A stretch of DNA of 64,000 nt from Cohaesibacter marisflavi (GCF_900115225.1 NZ_FOVR01000007.1:62001-126000); one strand, 5' to 3'. Numbered from the stretch's first letter, positions 31,004 through 41,075 are shown. The notes: generated by a model from the sequence alone, not told the origin. Made by a program: numbers and translations.

Positions 31004-32299
31004 ATGGCAAATGTTGTGGTCGTCGGGTCGCAATGGGGCGACGAGGGAAAAGGCAAGATCGTAGACTGGCTGTCGGAGCGAGCCGATATCGTGGTACGCT
31101 TTCAGGGCGGCCATAATGCAGGCCATACGCTGGTCATCGATGGTGTAAGCTACAAGCTCAGCCTGCTGCCATCTGGTGTTGTGCGTCCAGGCACCATGGG
31201 TGTCATCGGTAACGGCGTTGTCGTTGATCCGCACGCGCTGGTCGCTGAAATCGGCCGTCTTGGCGAACAGGGCGTGGCTGTGTCTCGCGATAATCTGCGC
31301 ATTGCCGAGAATGCCTCTCTGATCCTGTCGCTGCATCGTGAACTTGATGCGATGCGTGAGGAAGCCGCATCTGCCGGCACCAAGATTGGCACCACCAAGC
31401 GCGGCATTGGTCCAGCTTATGAAGATAAGGTTGGTCGTCGCGCAATCCGCGTGATGGATCTGTCCAATCCGGAAACCCTGCCTGCCAAGATTGATCGCCT
31501 GTTGGCTCACCACAATCCGCTGCGTCGCGGCTTGGGTGTTGAAGAAATCAAAGCGGATGACATCTATGAAGAGCTGATGAGCGTTGCTGATCAGGTTCTG
31601 CCTTTCATGGACCAGAGCTGGCGTCTGCTGGATCAGGCCCGCAAGGCTGGCAAGCGCATCCTGTTCGAAGGTGCGCAGGGCGCCCTGCTCGACGTTGATC
31701 ACGGCACTTATCCGTTTGTGACCTCTTCCCACACCTCTGCCGGTCAGGCTGCTGCCGGGTCAGGCATCGGGCCATCAGCGCTCAACTATGTGTTGGGGAT
31801 TACCAAAGCCTACACCACCCGCGTGGGTGAGGGGCCTTTCCCGACCGAGCTGTTCGATGAAGTAGGGCAGTTTTTGGGTGAAAAAGGCCATGAATTCGGC
31901 GTTGTCACCGGTCGTAAGCGCCGTTGTGGCTGGTTCGATGCGGTTCTGGTGCGCCAGACTGTTTGCACCTCCGGCATCACCGGCATTGCGCTGACCAAAC
32001 TCGATGTACTTGACGGCCTTGAAGAAATCAAGATATGCGTCGGGTATATGCTGGATGGCGAACGAATCGATTACCTTCCTGCTTCGCAAGGGGCACAGGC
32101 TCGTGTGGAGCCGATTTATGAAACTATGGAAGGCTGGTCTGAAACGACTGCAGGAGCCCGTACCTGGAAAGAATTGCCAGCACAGGCTGTGAAATATGTT
32201 CGCCATGTGGAAGAGCTGATTGGCGCTCCGGTTGCTCTTTTGTCTACCAGCCCTGAGAGGGAAGACACGATTCTCGTGCAGGACCCTTACGAAGATTAG
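31004..32299 (+). CDS. purA: Adenylosuccinate synthetase
   Basis: The 431-residue enzyme joins IMP and aspartate using GTP, the committed step to AMP. The N-terminal [14 protein letters not shown] (P-loop) is at residues 8-21, followed by QGGHNAGHT. The catalytic Asp13 and His41 equivalents are visible, and the [18 protein letters not shown] segment (here [14 protein letters not shown]) and [20 protein letters not shown] are intact. AAAGGAG precedes the start. Confidence 0.98.
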   Translation: MANVVVVGSQWGDEGKGKIVDWLSERADIVVRFQGGHNAGHTLVIDGVSYKLSLLPSGVVRPGTMGVIGNGVVVDPHALVAEIGRLGEQGVAVSRDNLRIAENASLILSLHRELDAMREEAASAGTKIGTTKRGIGPAYEDKVGRRAIRVMDLSNPETLPAKIDRLLAHHNPLRRGLGVEEIKADDIYEELMSVADQVLPFMDQSWRLLDQARKAGKRILFEGAQGALLDVDHGTYPFVTSSHTSAGQAAAGSGIGPSALNYVLGITKAYTTRVGEGPFPTELFDEVGQFLGEKGHEFGVVTGRKRRCGWFDAVLVRQTVCTSGITGIALTKLDVLDGLEEIKICVGYMLDGERIDYLPASQGAQARVEPIYETMEGWSETTAGARTWKELPAQAVKYVRHVEELIGAPVALLSTSPEREDTILVQDPYED

Positions 32300-32378
32300 G
32301 TTGGGGTTGCCTATTGTCTTGGTTGGTGCGATCTTTTGTGCTCAGGTGGCTCCGGCGGACAAGTGAATGGAATAGGAA

Positions 32379-34016
32379 ATGGCGGACTATTACGCAATTT
32401 TGAAGCGGGCCGTAGAGGCTGTGCCTACCCAGACTAGGGAACAGAGGCAGACGATCTACGACAAGGCGCGCAAGGCGCTTTTGGCGAAGCTTCAGAATAT
32501 GGATCCGCCATTAACTCCTGCCGATATATCCAAGCAACGCATGGCGCTCGAAGAAGCCGTAAGGGCTGTTGAGCGCGATTTGAGTGGAAGCGGCATGTCT
32601 CTTGCTCCCGCTCATCATGATACTGATGATGAGGCACATGTTCGGGCCGATCAACATCCTCATGAGGCGCCAAAGGTTGGGGCTTCACACAAGCCCAAAA
32701 GCGACCGGCCGAATGATGATGAGCGGGACGCAGGCGAGGCTAGCGATGAGCGCGCTAAGCCTCAAAAACCACATCAGGGCGAGCGGCCTGATACCAAGGA
32801 AAGACCCAAGCAGGAGATTCTCGAAAAGAAGTCTCCTTCTGATAAGGTTGTGCGTCGCGCTGGACAGGATGTCCTGAAAAATGCAGTCAGGGATGCCAAT
32901 GCGCTCGGGCAGGCGACCAACAAGGCTGTCAAGCATGCTCAGGATGCTGCCGATGCTGTGGGCGAGGAACGCGACAGCGGGGAGGCGGCCCGCATCGAAC
33001 CAACGCTTGGCGACGCGGTTGTTTCTCAATCCAAGACCTATAAACGGCCTAGCATCGAAGAGGGCGTCTCTGATCGCCCCAGCTATGCTTCTGATGATTC
33101 CGCAGATGATGATGGCTCCAAATCGCGCTTTGGGTTGATTGCCATCGCCATGCTGATTGTTGTTGTGCTGATTGGCAGTGGTTATCTGCTGTATGCCAAC
33201 AGGGATGCCTTCCTTCTTTCCGATACGACTGACACCGAGCAGGCTGCCAATGGCTTCGCCCAGTCTGTTGGGAAAACGCAACCGGGCGATACTGGCTCCT
33301 CCAGCAATTCATCCGATATGGCGGCCAAGTCCGTCCGCACGATTACCGTTACGCCTCCATCGGAAGAAGATGGCGCAGCGCAAGACGACGATGCAACCGC
33401 TCAAGCCGGTACAACGACGGCTGATGCCACCGCTCCGGCGGTTGAAGATGCAAATAATGGTGCAAGCAGTGGTCCGGCTGATCTGTCTGTTGCCCAGCGC
33501 TCGATCCTTTATGAGGAACCGGGGGGCGAGGGCGAACCGGGGTCTGCAAGTGCTGGCGAAGTTCTCTGGTCTCTTGATGGAGAAGGAGACAATGCGGTTG
33601 TTGTGATCGACGCAACCATTCCGGACAAGAAGATGTCCTTCAACATCACGATGAAGAAGAATCTGGATGCGGAACTTCCTGCTTCTCATCTGATCGAGAT
33701 TTCAGCCACCCATGCTGACGCAGATCCGGCCAAGGCGATTGTCAAGATTCCTGGACTTATTCTCAAACCAACCGAGCAGAGCCGAGGGGAAGGGCTTGTC
33801 GGGGCTGCTATTCGCATCGCTGATGACCTGCACTGGGTTGCGCTTACCTCGGGAGACCGGGAAGAACGCTATAATCTGGAACTGCTGCATTTGCGCGGTT
33901 GGATTGATATTCCGATCCAGTATGAGACCGGTCGTCGTGCGATCCTCACGCTTGAAAAAGGCGAGGCTGGGGATCAGGTGATTACAAAGGCCATTCAAGC
34001 CTGGTCCAGTCGCTAG
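32379..34016 (+). CDS. Conserved single-span membrane protein, function unknown
   Basis: The 545-residue protein starts with a conserved helical module (MADYYAILKRAVEAVP, then RQTIYDKARKALLAKL, about 1-70), followed by a charged low-complexity stretch, one transmembrane helix (about residues 252-275, LIAIAMLIVVVLIGSGYLLYA), an Ala/Asp/Thr-rich linker and a folded C-terminal domain (about 365-545) with FNITMKKNLDAELPASH and GWIDIPIQYETGRRAIL. The predicted topology is cytoplasmic N-terminus and periplasmic C-terminus. This architecture is familiar from uncharacterised Hyphomicrobiales proteins. It is 79 bp after purA and may share its transcript. A terminator follows. Confidence 0.85.
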   Translation: MADYYAILKRAVEAVPTQTREQRQTIYDKARKALLAKLQNMDPPLTPADISKQRMALEEAVRAVERDLSGSGMSLAPAHHDTDDEAHVRADQHPHEAPKVGASHKPKSDRPNDDERDAGEASDERAKPQKPHQGERPDTKERPKQEILEKKSPSDKVVRRAGQDVLKNAVRDANALGQATNKAVKHAQDAADAVGEERDSGEAARIEPTLGDAVVSQSKTYKRPSIEEGVSDRPSYASDDSADDDGSKSRFGLIAIAMLIVVVLIGSGYLLYANRDAFLLSDTTDTEQAANGFAQSVGKTQPGDTGSSSNSSDMAAKSVRTITVTPPSEEDGAAQDDDATAQAGTTTADATAPAVEDANNGASSGPADLSVAQRSILYEEPGGEGEPGSASAGEVLWSLDGEGDNAVVVIDATIPDKKMSFNITMKKNLDAELPASHLIEISATHADADPAKAIVKIPGLILKPTEQSRGEGLVGAAIRIADDLHWVALTSGDREERYNLELLHLRGWIDIPIQYETGRRAILTLEKGEAGDQVITKAIQAWSSR

Positions 34017-34113
34017 AGCGGAGTCTTCCTGCACGTTCTCGGGCTTTTGAAGATCTGAAGCCAGCGCGTGAGACGCACGGTTTGCGTTTAGGCGCGTCTC
34101 AATCGATAGGCAT

Positions 34114-34153
34114 AAAAAAGACTGCCGGACGGGTGTCCGAGCAGTCTTTTGTT
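34114..34153. terminator. Bidirectional terminator between the conserved membrane gene and rpoH
   Basis: AAAAGACTGC (34116-34125) pairs with GCAGTCTTTT (34141-34150) and an inner CGGAC/GTCCG stem extends it. A-runs and T-runs flank both sides, so it can serve both convergent genes. Confidence 0.85.
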
Positions 34154-34212
34154 TTCTCAGCATGCGCTTGTCTGTGTCGCCAAGCGCCAGATTTTATGGT
34201 GAGGCTGGCGGC

Positions 34213-35109
34213 TCAGGCAGATTCTGTTTCCAGTGCCTTGGCTGCAGCTGTCTGAACCTCTTTTTGCACCTTTTCAAAGGCGCGCACTTCGATCTGACGA
34301 ATGCGCTCGCGGCTGACGGAGAATTCTTCGGAAAGCTCTTCCAGCGTTGCCGGTTTTTCGGCCAGTCGACGCGCTTCAAAAATACGGCGCTCGCGATCAT
34401 TCAGAATGCCCATGGCGTTGCTCAGAAGGTCCATGCGATGATTGAACTCTTCTTTGTCGGCCAGAACGGTTTCCTGACTTTCGCTGTCATCCACCAGCCA
34501 ATCCTGCCACTGTCCGCTCTCGCCATCTGATTTGAGAGGCGCATTGAGGGATGCGTCGCCGGAAAGGCGGCGGTTCATCGAAATGACTTCTTCGTTGCTG
34601 ACACCAAGTTTCTCGGCGATATAATCAACCTGATCGGGCTTCAGATCGCCGTCTTCCAGAGCCTGAATCTGACCCTTCACCTTGCGCAGGTTGAAGAAGA
34701 GACGCTTCTGGTTTGCTGTGGTGCCCATTTTGACTAGGGACCAAGAACGCAGGATATATTCCTGAATGCTGGCGCGAATCCACCACATTGCGTAGGTGGC
34801 CAGACGGAAGCCCTTGTCTGCATCAAAGCGCTTGACGGCCTGCATGAGGCCGACATTGCCTTCGGAGACGACTTCGCTCACGGGCAAACCATAGCCGCGA
34901 TAGCCCATCGCAATTTTGGCAACAAGGCGCAGATGGCTCGTCACCAATTTGTGGGCCGCCTTGCTGTCACCATAGTCGGCGTAACGCTTGGCCAGCATAT
35001 ATTCTTCTTGCGGCTCAAGCATTGGGAAGCGTCGGATTTCGTTGAGATAGCTGCTCAATCCTCCTTCGGAAGAGAGCGCTGGGATATTACCAGTAGAATT
35101 TTTTGCCAT
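34213..35109 (-). CDS. rpoH: Heat-shock sigma factor RpoH (sigma-32)
   Basis: The 298-residue sigma-70-type factor has region 2 (RLVAKIAMGYRGYGLPVSEVV, then the core-binding and -10 reading YAMWWIRASIQEYILRSWSLVK), the RpoH box NQKRLFFNLRKVK at residues 133-145 that is specific to RpoH, and region 4 with an HTH (LEELSEEFSVSRERIRQIE). It directs polymerase to heat-shock promoters. Alphaproteobacteria often have more than one rpoH, so this may be RpoH1 or RpoH2. It is downstream of the rluD-like gene on the same strand. Confidence 0.96.
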   Translation of the reverse strand: MAKNSTGNIPALSSEGGLSSYLNEIRRFPMLEPQEEYMLAKRYADYGDSKAAHKLVTSHLRLVAKIAMGYRGYGLPVSEVVSEGNVGLMQAVKRFDADKGFRLATYAMWWIRASIQEYILRSWSLVKMGTTANQKRLFFNLRKVKGQIQALEDGDLKPDQVDYIAEKLGVSNEEVISMNRRLSGDASLNAPLKSDGESGQWQDWLVDDSESQETVLADKEEFNHRMDLLSNAMGILNDRERRIFEARRLAEKPATLEELSEEFSVSRERIRQIEVRAFEKVQKEVQTAAAKALETESA

Positions 35110-35218
35110 TCATATTACTCCTCTTATCCCCCAAAATGGCAGGACGAGTTGCGCAGCCGTAGCCTGCGGACATAACAAATATAGGCAGAAATGCGACAAT
35201 TACAGGGCCTTGACCCAA

Positions 35219-36253
35219 TTAAATTGACATTTTCTTCAATGCATTCATTACATTTTGTAAATCTTCCGGCATTTCGCTTTGAAAAACCATTTCTTCGCCG
35301 TTTATCGGATGCGCAAAGCCCAGCAATCCTGCGTGAAGCGCTTGTCGCTTGCGGTTTTCTATATCCTCGGCCAAGTCTCTGGGGAGTTTATTGAGCTTGG
35401 ATTTGAAGCCCTGCCCGTATTCCGGGTCACCCACAAGGGGGTGGCCGATATGGGCCATATGCACGCGGATCTGGTGCGTGCGGCCGGTTTCGAGCTTACA
35501 TTCGACCAATGAAGCCAGAATGTCCCCTTCTGAGGCAAATTCTTCCAAAAGGCGGTAATGAGTGATGGCTTGCCTGCCACCCTGCTTCAGCACTTTCTGC
35601 TTGAGACGGTTATGCTGCGAGCGCCCGATCTGGGTGTCGATCGTTCCCTTCTTGTTTTTGAGCTGCCCCCATACCAATGCCTGATAGGCCCTGACAAGAG
35701 GGCCAGACCGTCCATGGTCTGCAAATTGCTCACTGAGCCCCTTGTGGGCCGCATCTGTTTTGGCGACGACCAACAGGCCAGAGGTCTCTTTATCTAGCCT
35801 GTGCACGATGCCAGGGCGCTTGACGCCCCCAATGCCCGATAGACTGTCGCCGCAGTGGTGGATGAGCGCATTGACCAGTGTCCCTGTCCAGTTGCCCGCT
35901 GCGGGATGCACGACCAGCCCGGCCGGTTTATTGATGACGATCAGGTCATCATCCTCAAAGACCACGTCGAGCGGAATATCTTCACCCTGTGGGGTCGGAT
36001 CTTCGGGGGCAGGCAGAGTGACCGTTATACGATCACCCACATTGACCCGCTGGTTGGGCTCCAGTATCGTCCGCTCTGCCTGATCGGGGCGAGCAAGGAC
36101 AACATGGCCTTTCTTGATCAGGCTCTTGAAGCGGGAGCGGGAGTGGCGCGTATCCTTGGTGGCGATGACGGCATCAAGGCGCTTGCCGGCCTCGTCCTCT
36201 TCGATGAGGAAAGACAGGATTTCATTTTCACTATCAAAACAAGAGTCAGACAT
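35219..36253 (-). CDS. rluD: RluA-family pseudouridine synthase (RluD-like)
   Basis: The 344-residue protein has an N-terminal S4 RNA-binding domain (GKRLDAVIA... to about residue 85) and a catalytic domain with the RluA-family motif HRLDKETSGLLVVAKT containing the catalytic Asp, then GRTHQIRVHMAHIGHPLVGD. It converts specific uridines to pseudouridine, in E. coli RluD at the helix 69 loop of 23S rRNA. The start ATG (36251-36253 on the minus strand) shares its bases with the ATG of the divergent membrane gene. GGGAG lies about 11 bp upstream. Confidence 0.93.
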   Translation of the reverse strand: MSDSCFDSENEILSFLIEEDEAGKRLDAVIATKDTRHSRSRFKSLIKKGHVVLARPDQAERTILEPNQRVNVGDRITVTLPAPEDPTPQGEDIPLDVVFEDDDLIVINKPAGLVVHPAAGNWTGTLVNALIHHCGDSLSGIGGVKRPGIVHRLDKETSGLLVVAKTDAAHKGLSEQFADHGRSGPLVRAYQALVWGQLKNKKGTIDTQIGRSQHNRLKQKVLKQGGRQAITHYRLLEEFASEGDILASLVECKLETGRTHQIRVHMAHIGHPLVGDPEYGQGFKSKLNKLPRDLAEDIENRKRQALHAGLLGFAHPINGEEMVFQSEMPEDLQNVMNALKKMSI

Positions 36254-36626
36254 GGTGCAACAAACTCCCGACGAACAAATGCCCGGCGATGAGTCCTTTC
36301 AGAGCCCGGAAATGCTGGATGTTCAACGCAAGATCCGCATGATGGTTGTCTCTTCAATCCTGATCATGGGGCTTGGTATCTTTTCCATTCTTGGTGTTAT
36401 TATCTACAAGAGCGTAGCCAATAATGAAAGTGCAGAGAATGGTCAAGGTGATCCGGTCATTGTGGGTAATCAATTGAAGGCCGGTGAGAGCGTGCGCTCG
36501 ATGATTGTCGAGAATGGCACGATCTATCTTCTGGTGGATGGAGAAGATCGGACATCCCTGATGACGGTCGACAAGAAATCCGGCTCTGTGAGCCGCCGGA
36601 TCGAGTTTATTCCACAGGGGCAATGA
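36252..36626 (+). CDS. Small membrane protein divergent from rluD (DUF6476-like)
   Basis: The 124-residue product has a cytoplasmic N-terminus of about 35 residues, one membrane helix (about residues 36-58, VVSSILIMGLGIFSILGVIIY) and a periplasmic domain that ends VSRRIEFIPQGQ. Short proteins of this kind next to rluA/rluD genes in alphaproteobacteria are listed as DUF6476. I assign that only by resemblance. The ATG at 36252 overlaps the divergent rluD ATG in a shared CATG. The upstream in-frame codons lie inside rluD and seem unlikely. The Shine-Dalgarno is weak (AAGAG). Confidence 0.7.
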   Translation: MVQQTPDEQMPGDESFQSPEMLDVQRKIRMMVVSSILIMGLGIFSILGVIIYKSVANNESAENGQGDPVIVGNQLKAGESVRSMIVENGTIYLLVDGEDRTSLMTVDKKSGSVSRRIEFIPQGQ

Positions 36627-36654
36627 ATATTCACAGATTCGTCAAAATCGTCTC

Positions 36655-36683
36655 TTGCGCTTTGACACAAAGCTCCCTATAAA
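36655..36683 (+). promoter_or_regulatory. Candidate tRNA-Glu promoter
   Basis: TTGCGC (36655-36660) and TATAAA (36678-36683) are 17 bp apart and end 19 bp before the tRNA. A TTGACA at 36662 looks better as a -35 hexamer, but its 10-bp spacing to TATAAA is too short. Confidence 0.4.
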
Positions 36684-36702
36684 CCGCCTCACCGATTGAT
36701 GA

Positions 36703-36777
36703 GCGCCCTTCGTCTAGCGGTTAGGACGCCGCCCTTTCACGGCGGTAACACGGGTTCGAGTCCCGTAGGGCGTACCA
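36703..36777 (+). tRNA. tRNA-Glu (anticodon UUC)
   Basis: A complete cloverleaf: acceptor GCGCCCT/AGGGCGT, D-arm with TAGCGGTTAGGA, anticodon stem CCGCC/GGCGG with loop CTTTCAC (anticodon TTC at 36736-36738), T-arm CGGGTTCGAGTCCCG and encoded CCA at the 3' end. Confidence 0.97.
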
Positions 36778-36787
36778 ATCGTTTGCT

Positions 36788-36827
36788 AAAAGCCCTCGCA
36801 ATTTTCTTAATTGCGAGGGCTTTTGTC
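36788..36827 (+). terminator. Terminator after tRNA-Glu
   Basis: A perfect 16-bp stem (36788-36803 with 36809-36824) with a 5-nt loop ends in TTTT and starts in AAAA. It can also stop minus-strand transcription from the RpiR regulator gene. Confidence 0.9.
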
Positions 36828-36905
36828 ATTTCGGGGACAATTTCCATTCTCTTAGCAGAGCTGAGCCTCGGGACTATAAATGTTACCCCGCAGGTAGCCC
36901 AACCC

Positions 36906-37841
36906 CTACATTTCGATCTGCATCAGCTTTATCAGTCGGTCCCTGTCCTCAAGTGCTTTTTGAGTTGCGTCCGGAGTGGCTGCGGCACAGCCATTGATTA
37001 TGCATTCGGCAAGAAGCATGAAGGTTGAGATGGAGTTGGAAATAAAGCTCGTCTGATGAGGTGAAAAGAGTGCTTCGTCAGAGAATTTTACAAGGGGGGA
37101 TGCAGGCGAATCCGTGATGACCAGTGTTTGTATGCCACACTCATGGGCCGCTTCAACCGCCTTGACGGTTTGAACGGAGTAGGGCGCGCAGCTGCCGGCT
37201 ATCAACAAGTCTTCGGATGAATATTGGGCCATTCCTTCAGCCAGTCCCAAGGCGTTGCTGTCCAACAAATTCACATCCGCGCGGATCATCCTCAAGCCAT
37301 AGGTGAGAAAACTCGCAAAAGCATGAAACTGCCGAATTCCGTAGAGGCCAATGCGCGGTGCGTTGGTGATCATGGACACAGCATGATCGAATGCAGCGGT
37401 ATCGAAGCTCTCAATCAGGCGATCGGTGTTGGCTTGGCTCTCATGGCACAGCTGGGAAACCTTGGAGAGGCTCGGCTTATCACCGCTTTGCAGGGTTTGT
37501 TGTGCCTTCTTGGAGTAAAACTCTCCCGGTGAGGATATCGAGGCCTTGATCAAAACCTCTTGAAAGGCGCCAAAGCCGGGATAGCCAAGATTGCGCGCCA
37601 GCCGGGTTATGGTTGAGGCATTGACCTCGAGACGATCTGCAAGGGTGGTGATGGAGAATAGTGCAGGGTCACCCTGCAGATTGAGGATTTTGCCCAAGGC
37701 TGCCAGCGCCTTGGGGCCGAGGTGAATATCACTCTGGCCTCGGCCAACCTTGATCATCAAGTCCCGCAGCCCCTCGATGGTCGAAGGCGGCAGGCCATTC
37801 TCACCTGTTGGTGTAGAAGCTGTCGTCTGAGAGGGTGTCAT
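36906..37841 (-). CDS. MurR/RpiR family transcriptional regulator
   Basis: The 311-residue protein has an N-terminal RpiR-type HTH (about residues 22-98, with LADRLEVNASTITRLARNLGYPGFGAFQE) and a C-terminal SIS domain (about 130-270, GLYGIRQFHAFASFL and LIAGSCAPYSVQTVKAVEAA), which in the family senses sugar phosphates or other small ligands. It is the last gene of the amino-acid ABC/C45 unit and overlaps the end of the C45 gene by 41 bp. That arrangement suggests it controls this operon and perhaps the adjacent peptide-import operon. Here the ligand may be derived from a peptide or amino sugar. Confidence 0.9.
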   Translation of the reverse strand: MTPSQTTASTPTGENGLPPSTIEGLRDLMIKVGRGQSDIHLGPKALAALGKILNLQGDPALFSITTLADRLEVNASTITRLARNLGYPGFGAFQEVLIKASISSPGEFYSKKAQQTLQSGDKPSLSKVSQLCHESQANTDRLIESFDTAAFDHAVSMITNAPRIGLYGIRQFHAFASFLTYGLRMIRADVNLLDSNALGLAEGMAQYSSEDLLIAGSCAPYSVQTVKAVEAAHECGIQTLVITDSPASPLVKFSDEALFSPHQTSFISNSISTFMLLAECIINGCAAATPDATQKALEDRDRLIKLMQIEM

Positions 37842-38817
37842 AAATTGTCCACTTCACCTTGTCTTCACAAAACTCAAATAGGCCGGTCGCCAACGTATTC
37901 TCATTGTCGGGGTCGTCTGGCTGGTCCCGCCTTATGGGCAGGCCTTGCCCGTCGATATCGCGCAATATAGCCAATGGCAACGCATCTTTCTCTGTCAGAA
38001 GGTCCTGAGCTCGCTTTTGTCTGTCGCGTGATGACTCAGTCACGATCTGTCGTTTGGCAATGAGGAGAGCATGATTCGCATGAGCAAAGGGAGTGGATAT
38101 TTCCTTCGTTGCCAGCGTGCCAGCTCCAAATTCGATGGAAACAAGGCGCATATTGGCCTCTTGGCTGCGTTGTCCCAGCAGAACGTGAAATCCTCCGCTG
38201 GTCGGAATGCTATGCAGCATTTCTAACACCCCTTCCAAGCTAGAACAGGCCAGCATGGCGCGCCCGATCACCATACGCGGCATGCCACACGGGGCTTCCT
38301 CCAGACGCAAATTGTTGACGGTCTGAACCATCCCTGTCTCGGTGATCGCAAATGTGTGGCCGGGAATTGAGCCCGGATAGCAGAATGAAGTAAAGGCCGG
38401 GCCTGCGTCAGGTCTGATATCAGCCAGAAAACAGGCCCCGCGGAAGAAGGGCAAGCCGTCTTCATTGTGTGCCACGACGGGATTATCTCCGGGCAAAGCG
38501 ACCGTGGTGCATCCATCGGGCGCTGAGGCAAGCAGGTCGCCGCGACAATTCCACGCCACAACCTGATCAAGCGGCAATTCCAGCCCCTCGGCCAAGCCTT
38601 CCAGTTCTTCCCAGATGCGAGGAAATTGCTCTTGAACCATCCGGCTCATCTGTTGAATTTTTCCAGCCTCGGCTTTTTCCGTTACCTGTTGCCAGATCTC
38701 GCTTGGGAGCAGGTGTTCGTGCACAATCTTACGCCCTTCTTTTCCAAGGCGATATCCAATCTGAAATGGTGTTCCTGCGGCTTCTATCCTGCCCAGATCG
38801 CGGGGCTTATTCGACAT
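37801..38817 (-). CDS. C45-family autoproteolytic acyltransferase/hydrolase
   Basis: The 338-residue protein resembles acyl-CoA:6-aminopenicillanic acid acyltransferase (peptidase C45), an N-terminal nucleophile hydrolase. It has [12 protein letters not shown] early, WNCRGDL at residues 89-95 and DGCTTVAL at 101-108, where Cys103 should become the N-terminal nucleophile after self-cleavage. PVVAHNEDG follows. Members cleave or form amide bonds of acylated amino acids and peptides. No signal peptide is evident, so it should act in the cytoplasm. Overlaps of 11 bp with the ABC ATPase gene and 41 bp with the regulator gene place it firmly in the import operon, so its substrate is probably imported. 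Confidence 0.85.
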   Translation of the reverse strand: MSNKPRDLGRIEAAGTPFQIGYRLGKEGRKIVHEHLLPSEIWQQVTEKAEAGKIQQMSRMVQEQFPRIWEELEGLAEGLELPLDQVVAWNCRGDLLASAPDGCTTVALPGDNPVVAHNEDGLPFFRGACFLADIRPDAGPAFTSFCYPGSIPGHTFAITETGMVQTVNNLRLEEAPCGMPRMVIGRAMLACSSLEGVLEMLHSIPTSGGFHVLLGQRSQEANMRLVSIEFGAGTLATKEISTPFAHANHALLIAKRQIVTESSRDRQKRAQDLLTEKDALPLAILRDIDGQGLPIRRDQPDDPDNENTLATGLFEFCEDKVKWTIYDTLSDDSFYTNR

Positions 38818-39535
38818 GGTGCAAGAAGTCCTTCATGCGATCATTAGGCGGGTTGTCAATCACGTCGCGCGGATTACCATCGACGGCAATCTTGCCATGC
38901 TCCATGAAGATGAGGCGCGACCCGACCTTTTTCGCAAAGGCCATTTCATGGGTTACGACAACCATGGTCATGCCTTCTTCAGCCAATTGTTGCATTACAC
39001 TGAGCACTTCATGCTTGAGTTCGGGATCAAGCGCAGAGGTCGGCTCGTCAAACAGCATGACCTTGGGTTTGACCGCCAGGGCGCGGGCAATGGCTACGCG
39101 CTGCTGCTGGCCACCAGACAGCTCCGATGGCAAATGGTCGGCCTTGTCTTCCAGCCCGACCTTCTTGAGCAGATCTCTGGCAACGCTTTCCGCCTCTGAC
39201 TGGGAAAGATGGCGCACTTGCCTTGGCCCGAAGGCAACATTCTTGAGAGCTGTCAATTGTGGGAACAGATTGAACTGCTGGAACACCATGCCGGCCTCTT
39301 GCCGGATTTCGCGCAATTGCCGCGCATTGCCCTTGACGCTCAATCCGTCAACGATCAGGTCGCCGCCGGTAATCGTCTCCAACGCATTGATGCAGCGCAG
39401 TAGGGTCGATTTGCCCGATCCGGAAGGCCCGACAAGCACGACCACTTCACCAGCATCAATGCTGAGGTCCACTTCGTCCAACACCGTTAGAGGGCCGAAC
39501 GCCTTTGACGTTTTATGAAATTCGATGATGCTCAT
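38807..39535 (-). CDS. Polar amino-acid ABC transporter ATP-binding protein
   Basis: The 242-residue ATPase has Walker [10 protein letters not shown] (36-44), the signature [15 protein letters not shown], Walker [15 protein letters not shown] and switch His in VVVTHEM. It is closest in pattern to GlnQ/HisP-type proteins of the polar amino-acid uptake family. It overlaps the permease gene by 4 bp and the C45 gene by 11 bp. Confidence 0.95.
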   Translation of the reverse strand: MSIIEFHKTSKAFGPLTVLDEVDLSIDAGEVVVLVGPSGSGKSTLLRCINALETITGGDLIVDGLSVKGNARQLREIRQEAGMVFQQFNLFPQLTALKNVAFGPRQVRHLSQSEAESVARDLLKKVGLEDKADHLPSELSGGQQQRVAIARALAVKPKVMLFDEPTSALDPELKHEVLSVMQQLAEEGMTMVVVTHEMAFAKKVGSRLIFMEHGKIAVDGNPRDVIDNPPNDRMKDFLHHVE

Positions 39536-40200
39536 AGGATCTTCATCCTCTTTTCAACGACCCGCAGGAGTAGGGTCAGAGCCCCGGTCATGATCAGATA
39601 GAGAACGGCAACAGCGGTCCAGATTTCTACGGCCCGGAAGTTGGAGGCCATGATCTCTTGCCCTGTCCGGGTCAGCTCAGCCACGCCAATGACGATAAAC
39701 AGCGATGTATCCTTAAGCGAAACGATGAACTGGTTGCCAAGCGGCGGAATGAGGCGACGGAAGGCGAGCGGGCCAACGATATAGACCAGCACTTTCCAGC
39801 GCGGCAATCCCAGAGCCAGCCCGGCTTCGCTCAACCCTTTGCCAATCGAAAGGAAAGCGCCGCGCACGATCTCGGCGATATAGGCCCCGGCATTGACCAC
39901 GATCGACAGAACGGCGGCCCCCATCGGATCAATCCGGATATCGGCGAGCACCGGCAGCGCGAAATAGAGAAACATGACCTGAACCACGATTGGCGTGCCA
40001 CGGATCAGCTCGATATAGACGAAGGCAATAGCATTGAGGATACGGCCACCATAGGCGCGCATGAGACCGGCTATAGAGCCCAGCACCAGCCCCCCGACGA
40101 GGCCTAGAATGGTTATGTATATTGTCGTTTTTGCACCCTGCAGCAATTGCGGCATGTAGGTGATGACGACTGACCAGTCGATTTCCATGGGAAGTCTCAA
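39532..40200 (-). CDS. Polar amino-acid ABC transporter permease
   Basis: The 222-residue membrane protein has about five helices and the HisM/GlnP-type motif [19 protein letters not shown] plus the EAA loop ([29 protein letters not shown]) that docks on the ATPase. A single permease gene implies a homodimer. It lies 57 bp after the binding-protein gene. Confidence 0.95.
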   Translation of the reverse strand: MRLPMEIDWSVVITYMPQLLQGAKTTIYITILGLVGGLVLGSIAGLMRAYGGRILNAIAFVYIELIRGTPIVVQVMFLYFALPVLADIRIDPMGAAVLSIVVNAGAYIAEIVRGAFLSIGKGLSEAGLALGLPRWKVLVYIVGPLAFRRLIPPLGNQFIVSLKDTSLFIVIGVAELTRTGQEIMASNFRAVEIWTAVAVLYLIMTGALTLLLRVVEKRMKIL

Positions 40201-40257
40201 TTTTTGAGAAAAAGAAAGGCCGAGCGCGTTTGGCCCGGCCTGAAAGCATGAAGGCGC

Positions 40258-41007
40258 TTATTTGGCAGGAACGGTGCCGAACCATTTTTTATAAATGGCG
40301 TCATAGCGGCCGTCTTCTTTCATCGCGGCCAAAACCGTGTTGACTTTGCTGACCAGATCGCTGCCTTTGGGGAAGCCGATGCCATATTGCTGGGCCATCA
40401 TCTGCTTGCCAACGGTTTTTACCTGACCGTTGCCAGCCTTTTTGATGTAGTAAAGCACGTTTGGCGTGTCATGCATGGCGGCATCCACACGGCCGGTACG
40501 CAGCTCGAGATAGGCGTTGTCGATATTGGGGAACTTGCGCAGCTCGGTGCCTTCGAAATTCTCGGTCGCATAGTCAGAAGCGGAGGTGCCGGTCTTCACC
40601 GCAAGGGTCTTGCCCTTGAGGTCTTCAGCGCCCTTGATGTCGCTGTCAGAGGATACCATCAGCAGAAAGCCGCTCTCATAGTAGCCATCCGAGAAATCGA
40701 TAACCTCTTCGCGGGACGGTTTGATGGTGATGCCTGCCAGAGCAACATCCACCTGACCGGTCTGCAAGGCAGGAATGATGCCGGAGAAATCCATCGGGCG
40801 CAGTTCGTAGGAGAGGTCTAGATCCTTGGCGATCGCTTCCCACATGTCGATATCAAAGCCTGTATATTTGTCGCCATCCTTAAATTCGAATGGCACGAAT
40901 GCGGTGTCGGTCGCAATGATAAGGTCTTGGGCATTGGCCGAGCCGGAGAAAAGGGCACCCGTGAGGGCAATGGCTGCAGCGCAAGCCAGATTGAGGAGAG
41001 ATTTCAT
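40258..41007 (-). CDS. Polar amino-acid ABC transporter substrate-binding protein
   Basis: The 249-residue periplasmic protein has a signal peptide ending in SANAQ and the GlnH/HisJ fold markers [16 protein letters not shown] and [16 protein letters not shown]. It should capture a polar amino acid or a close derivative. The start at 41007 (MKSLLN) gives a proper signal peptide and follows GGGAA. The open frame to 41094 would add an implausible leader crossing the operator-like repeat. Confidence 0.94.
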   Translation of the reverse strand: MKSLLNLACAAAIALTGALFSGSANAQDLIIATDTAFVPFEFKDGDKYTGFDIDMWEAIAKDLDLSYELRPMDFSGIIPALQTGQVDVALAGITIKPSREEVIDFSDGYYESGFLLMVSSDSDIKGAEDLKGKTLAVKTGTSASDYATENFEGTELRKFPNIDNAYLELRTGRVDAAMHDTPNVLYYIKKAGNGQVKTVGKQMMAQQYGIGFPKGSDLVSKVNTVLAAMKEDGRYDAIYKKWFGTVPAK

Positions 41008-41075
41008 ATTGGTTCCCACATGGTTGATTTGGTGATGCTGAATTTTTAGGCACAGAAATTTGCGTGCAATTTTAT

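Noticed and set aside
36662-36683. TTGACA-TATAAA as the tRNA-Glu promoter.
   Set aside because: The 10-bp spacing is too short. TTGCGC at 36655 gives 17 bp and is preferred.
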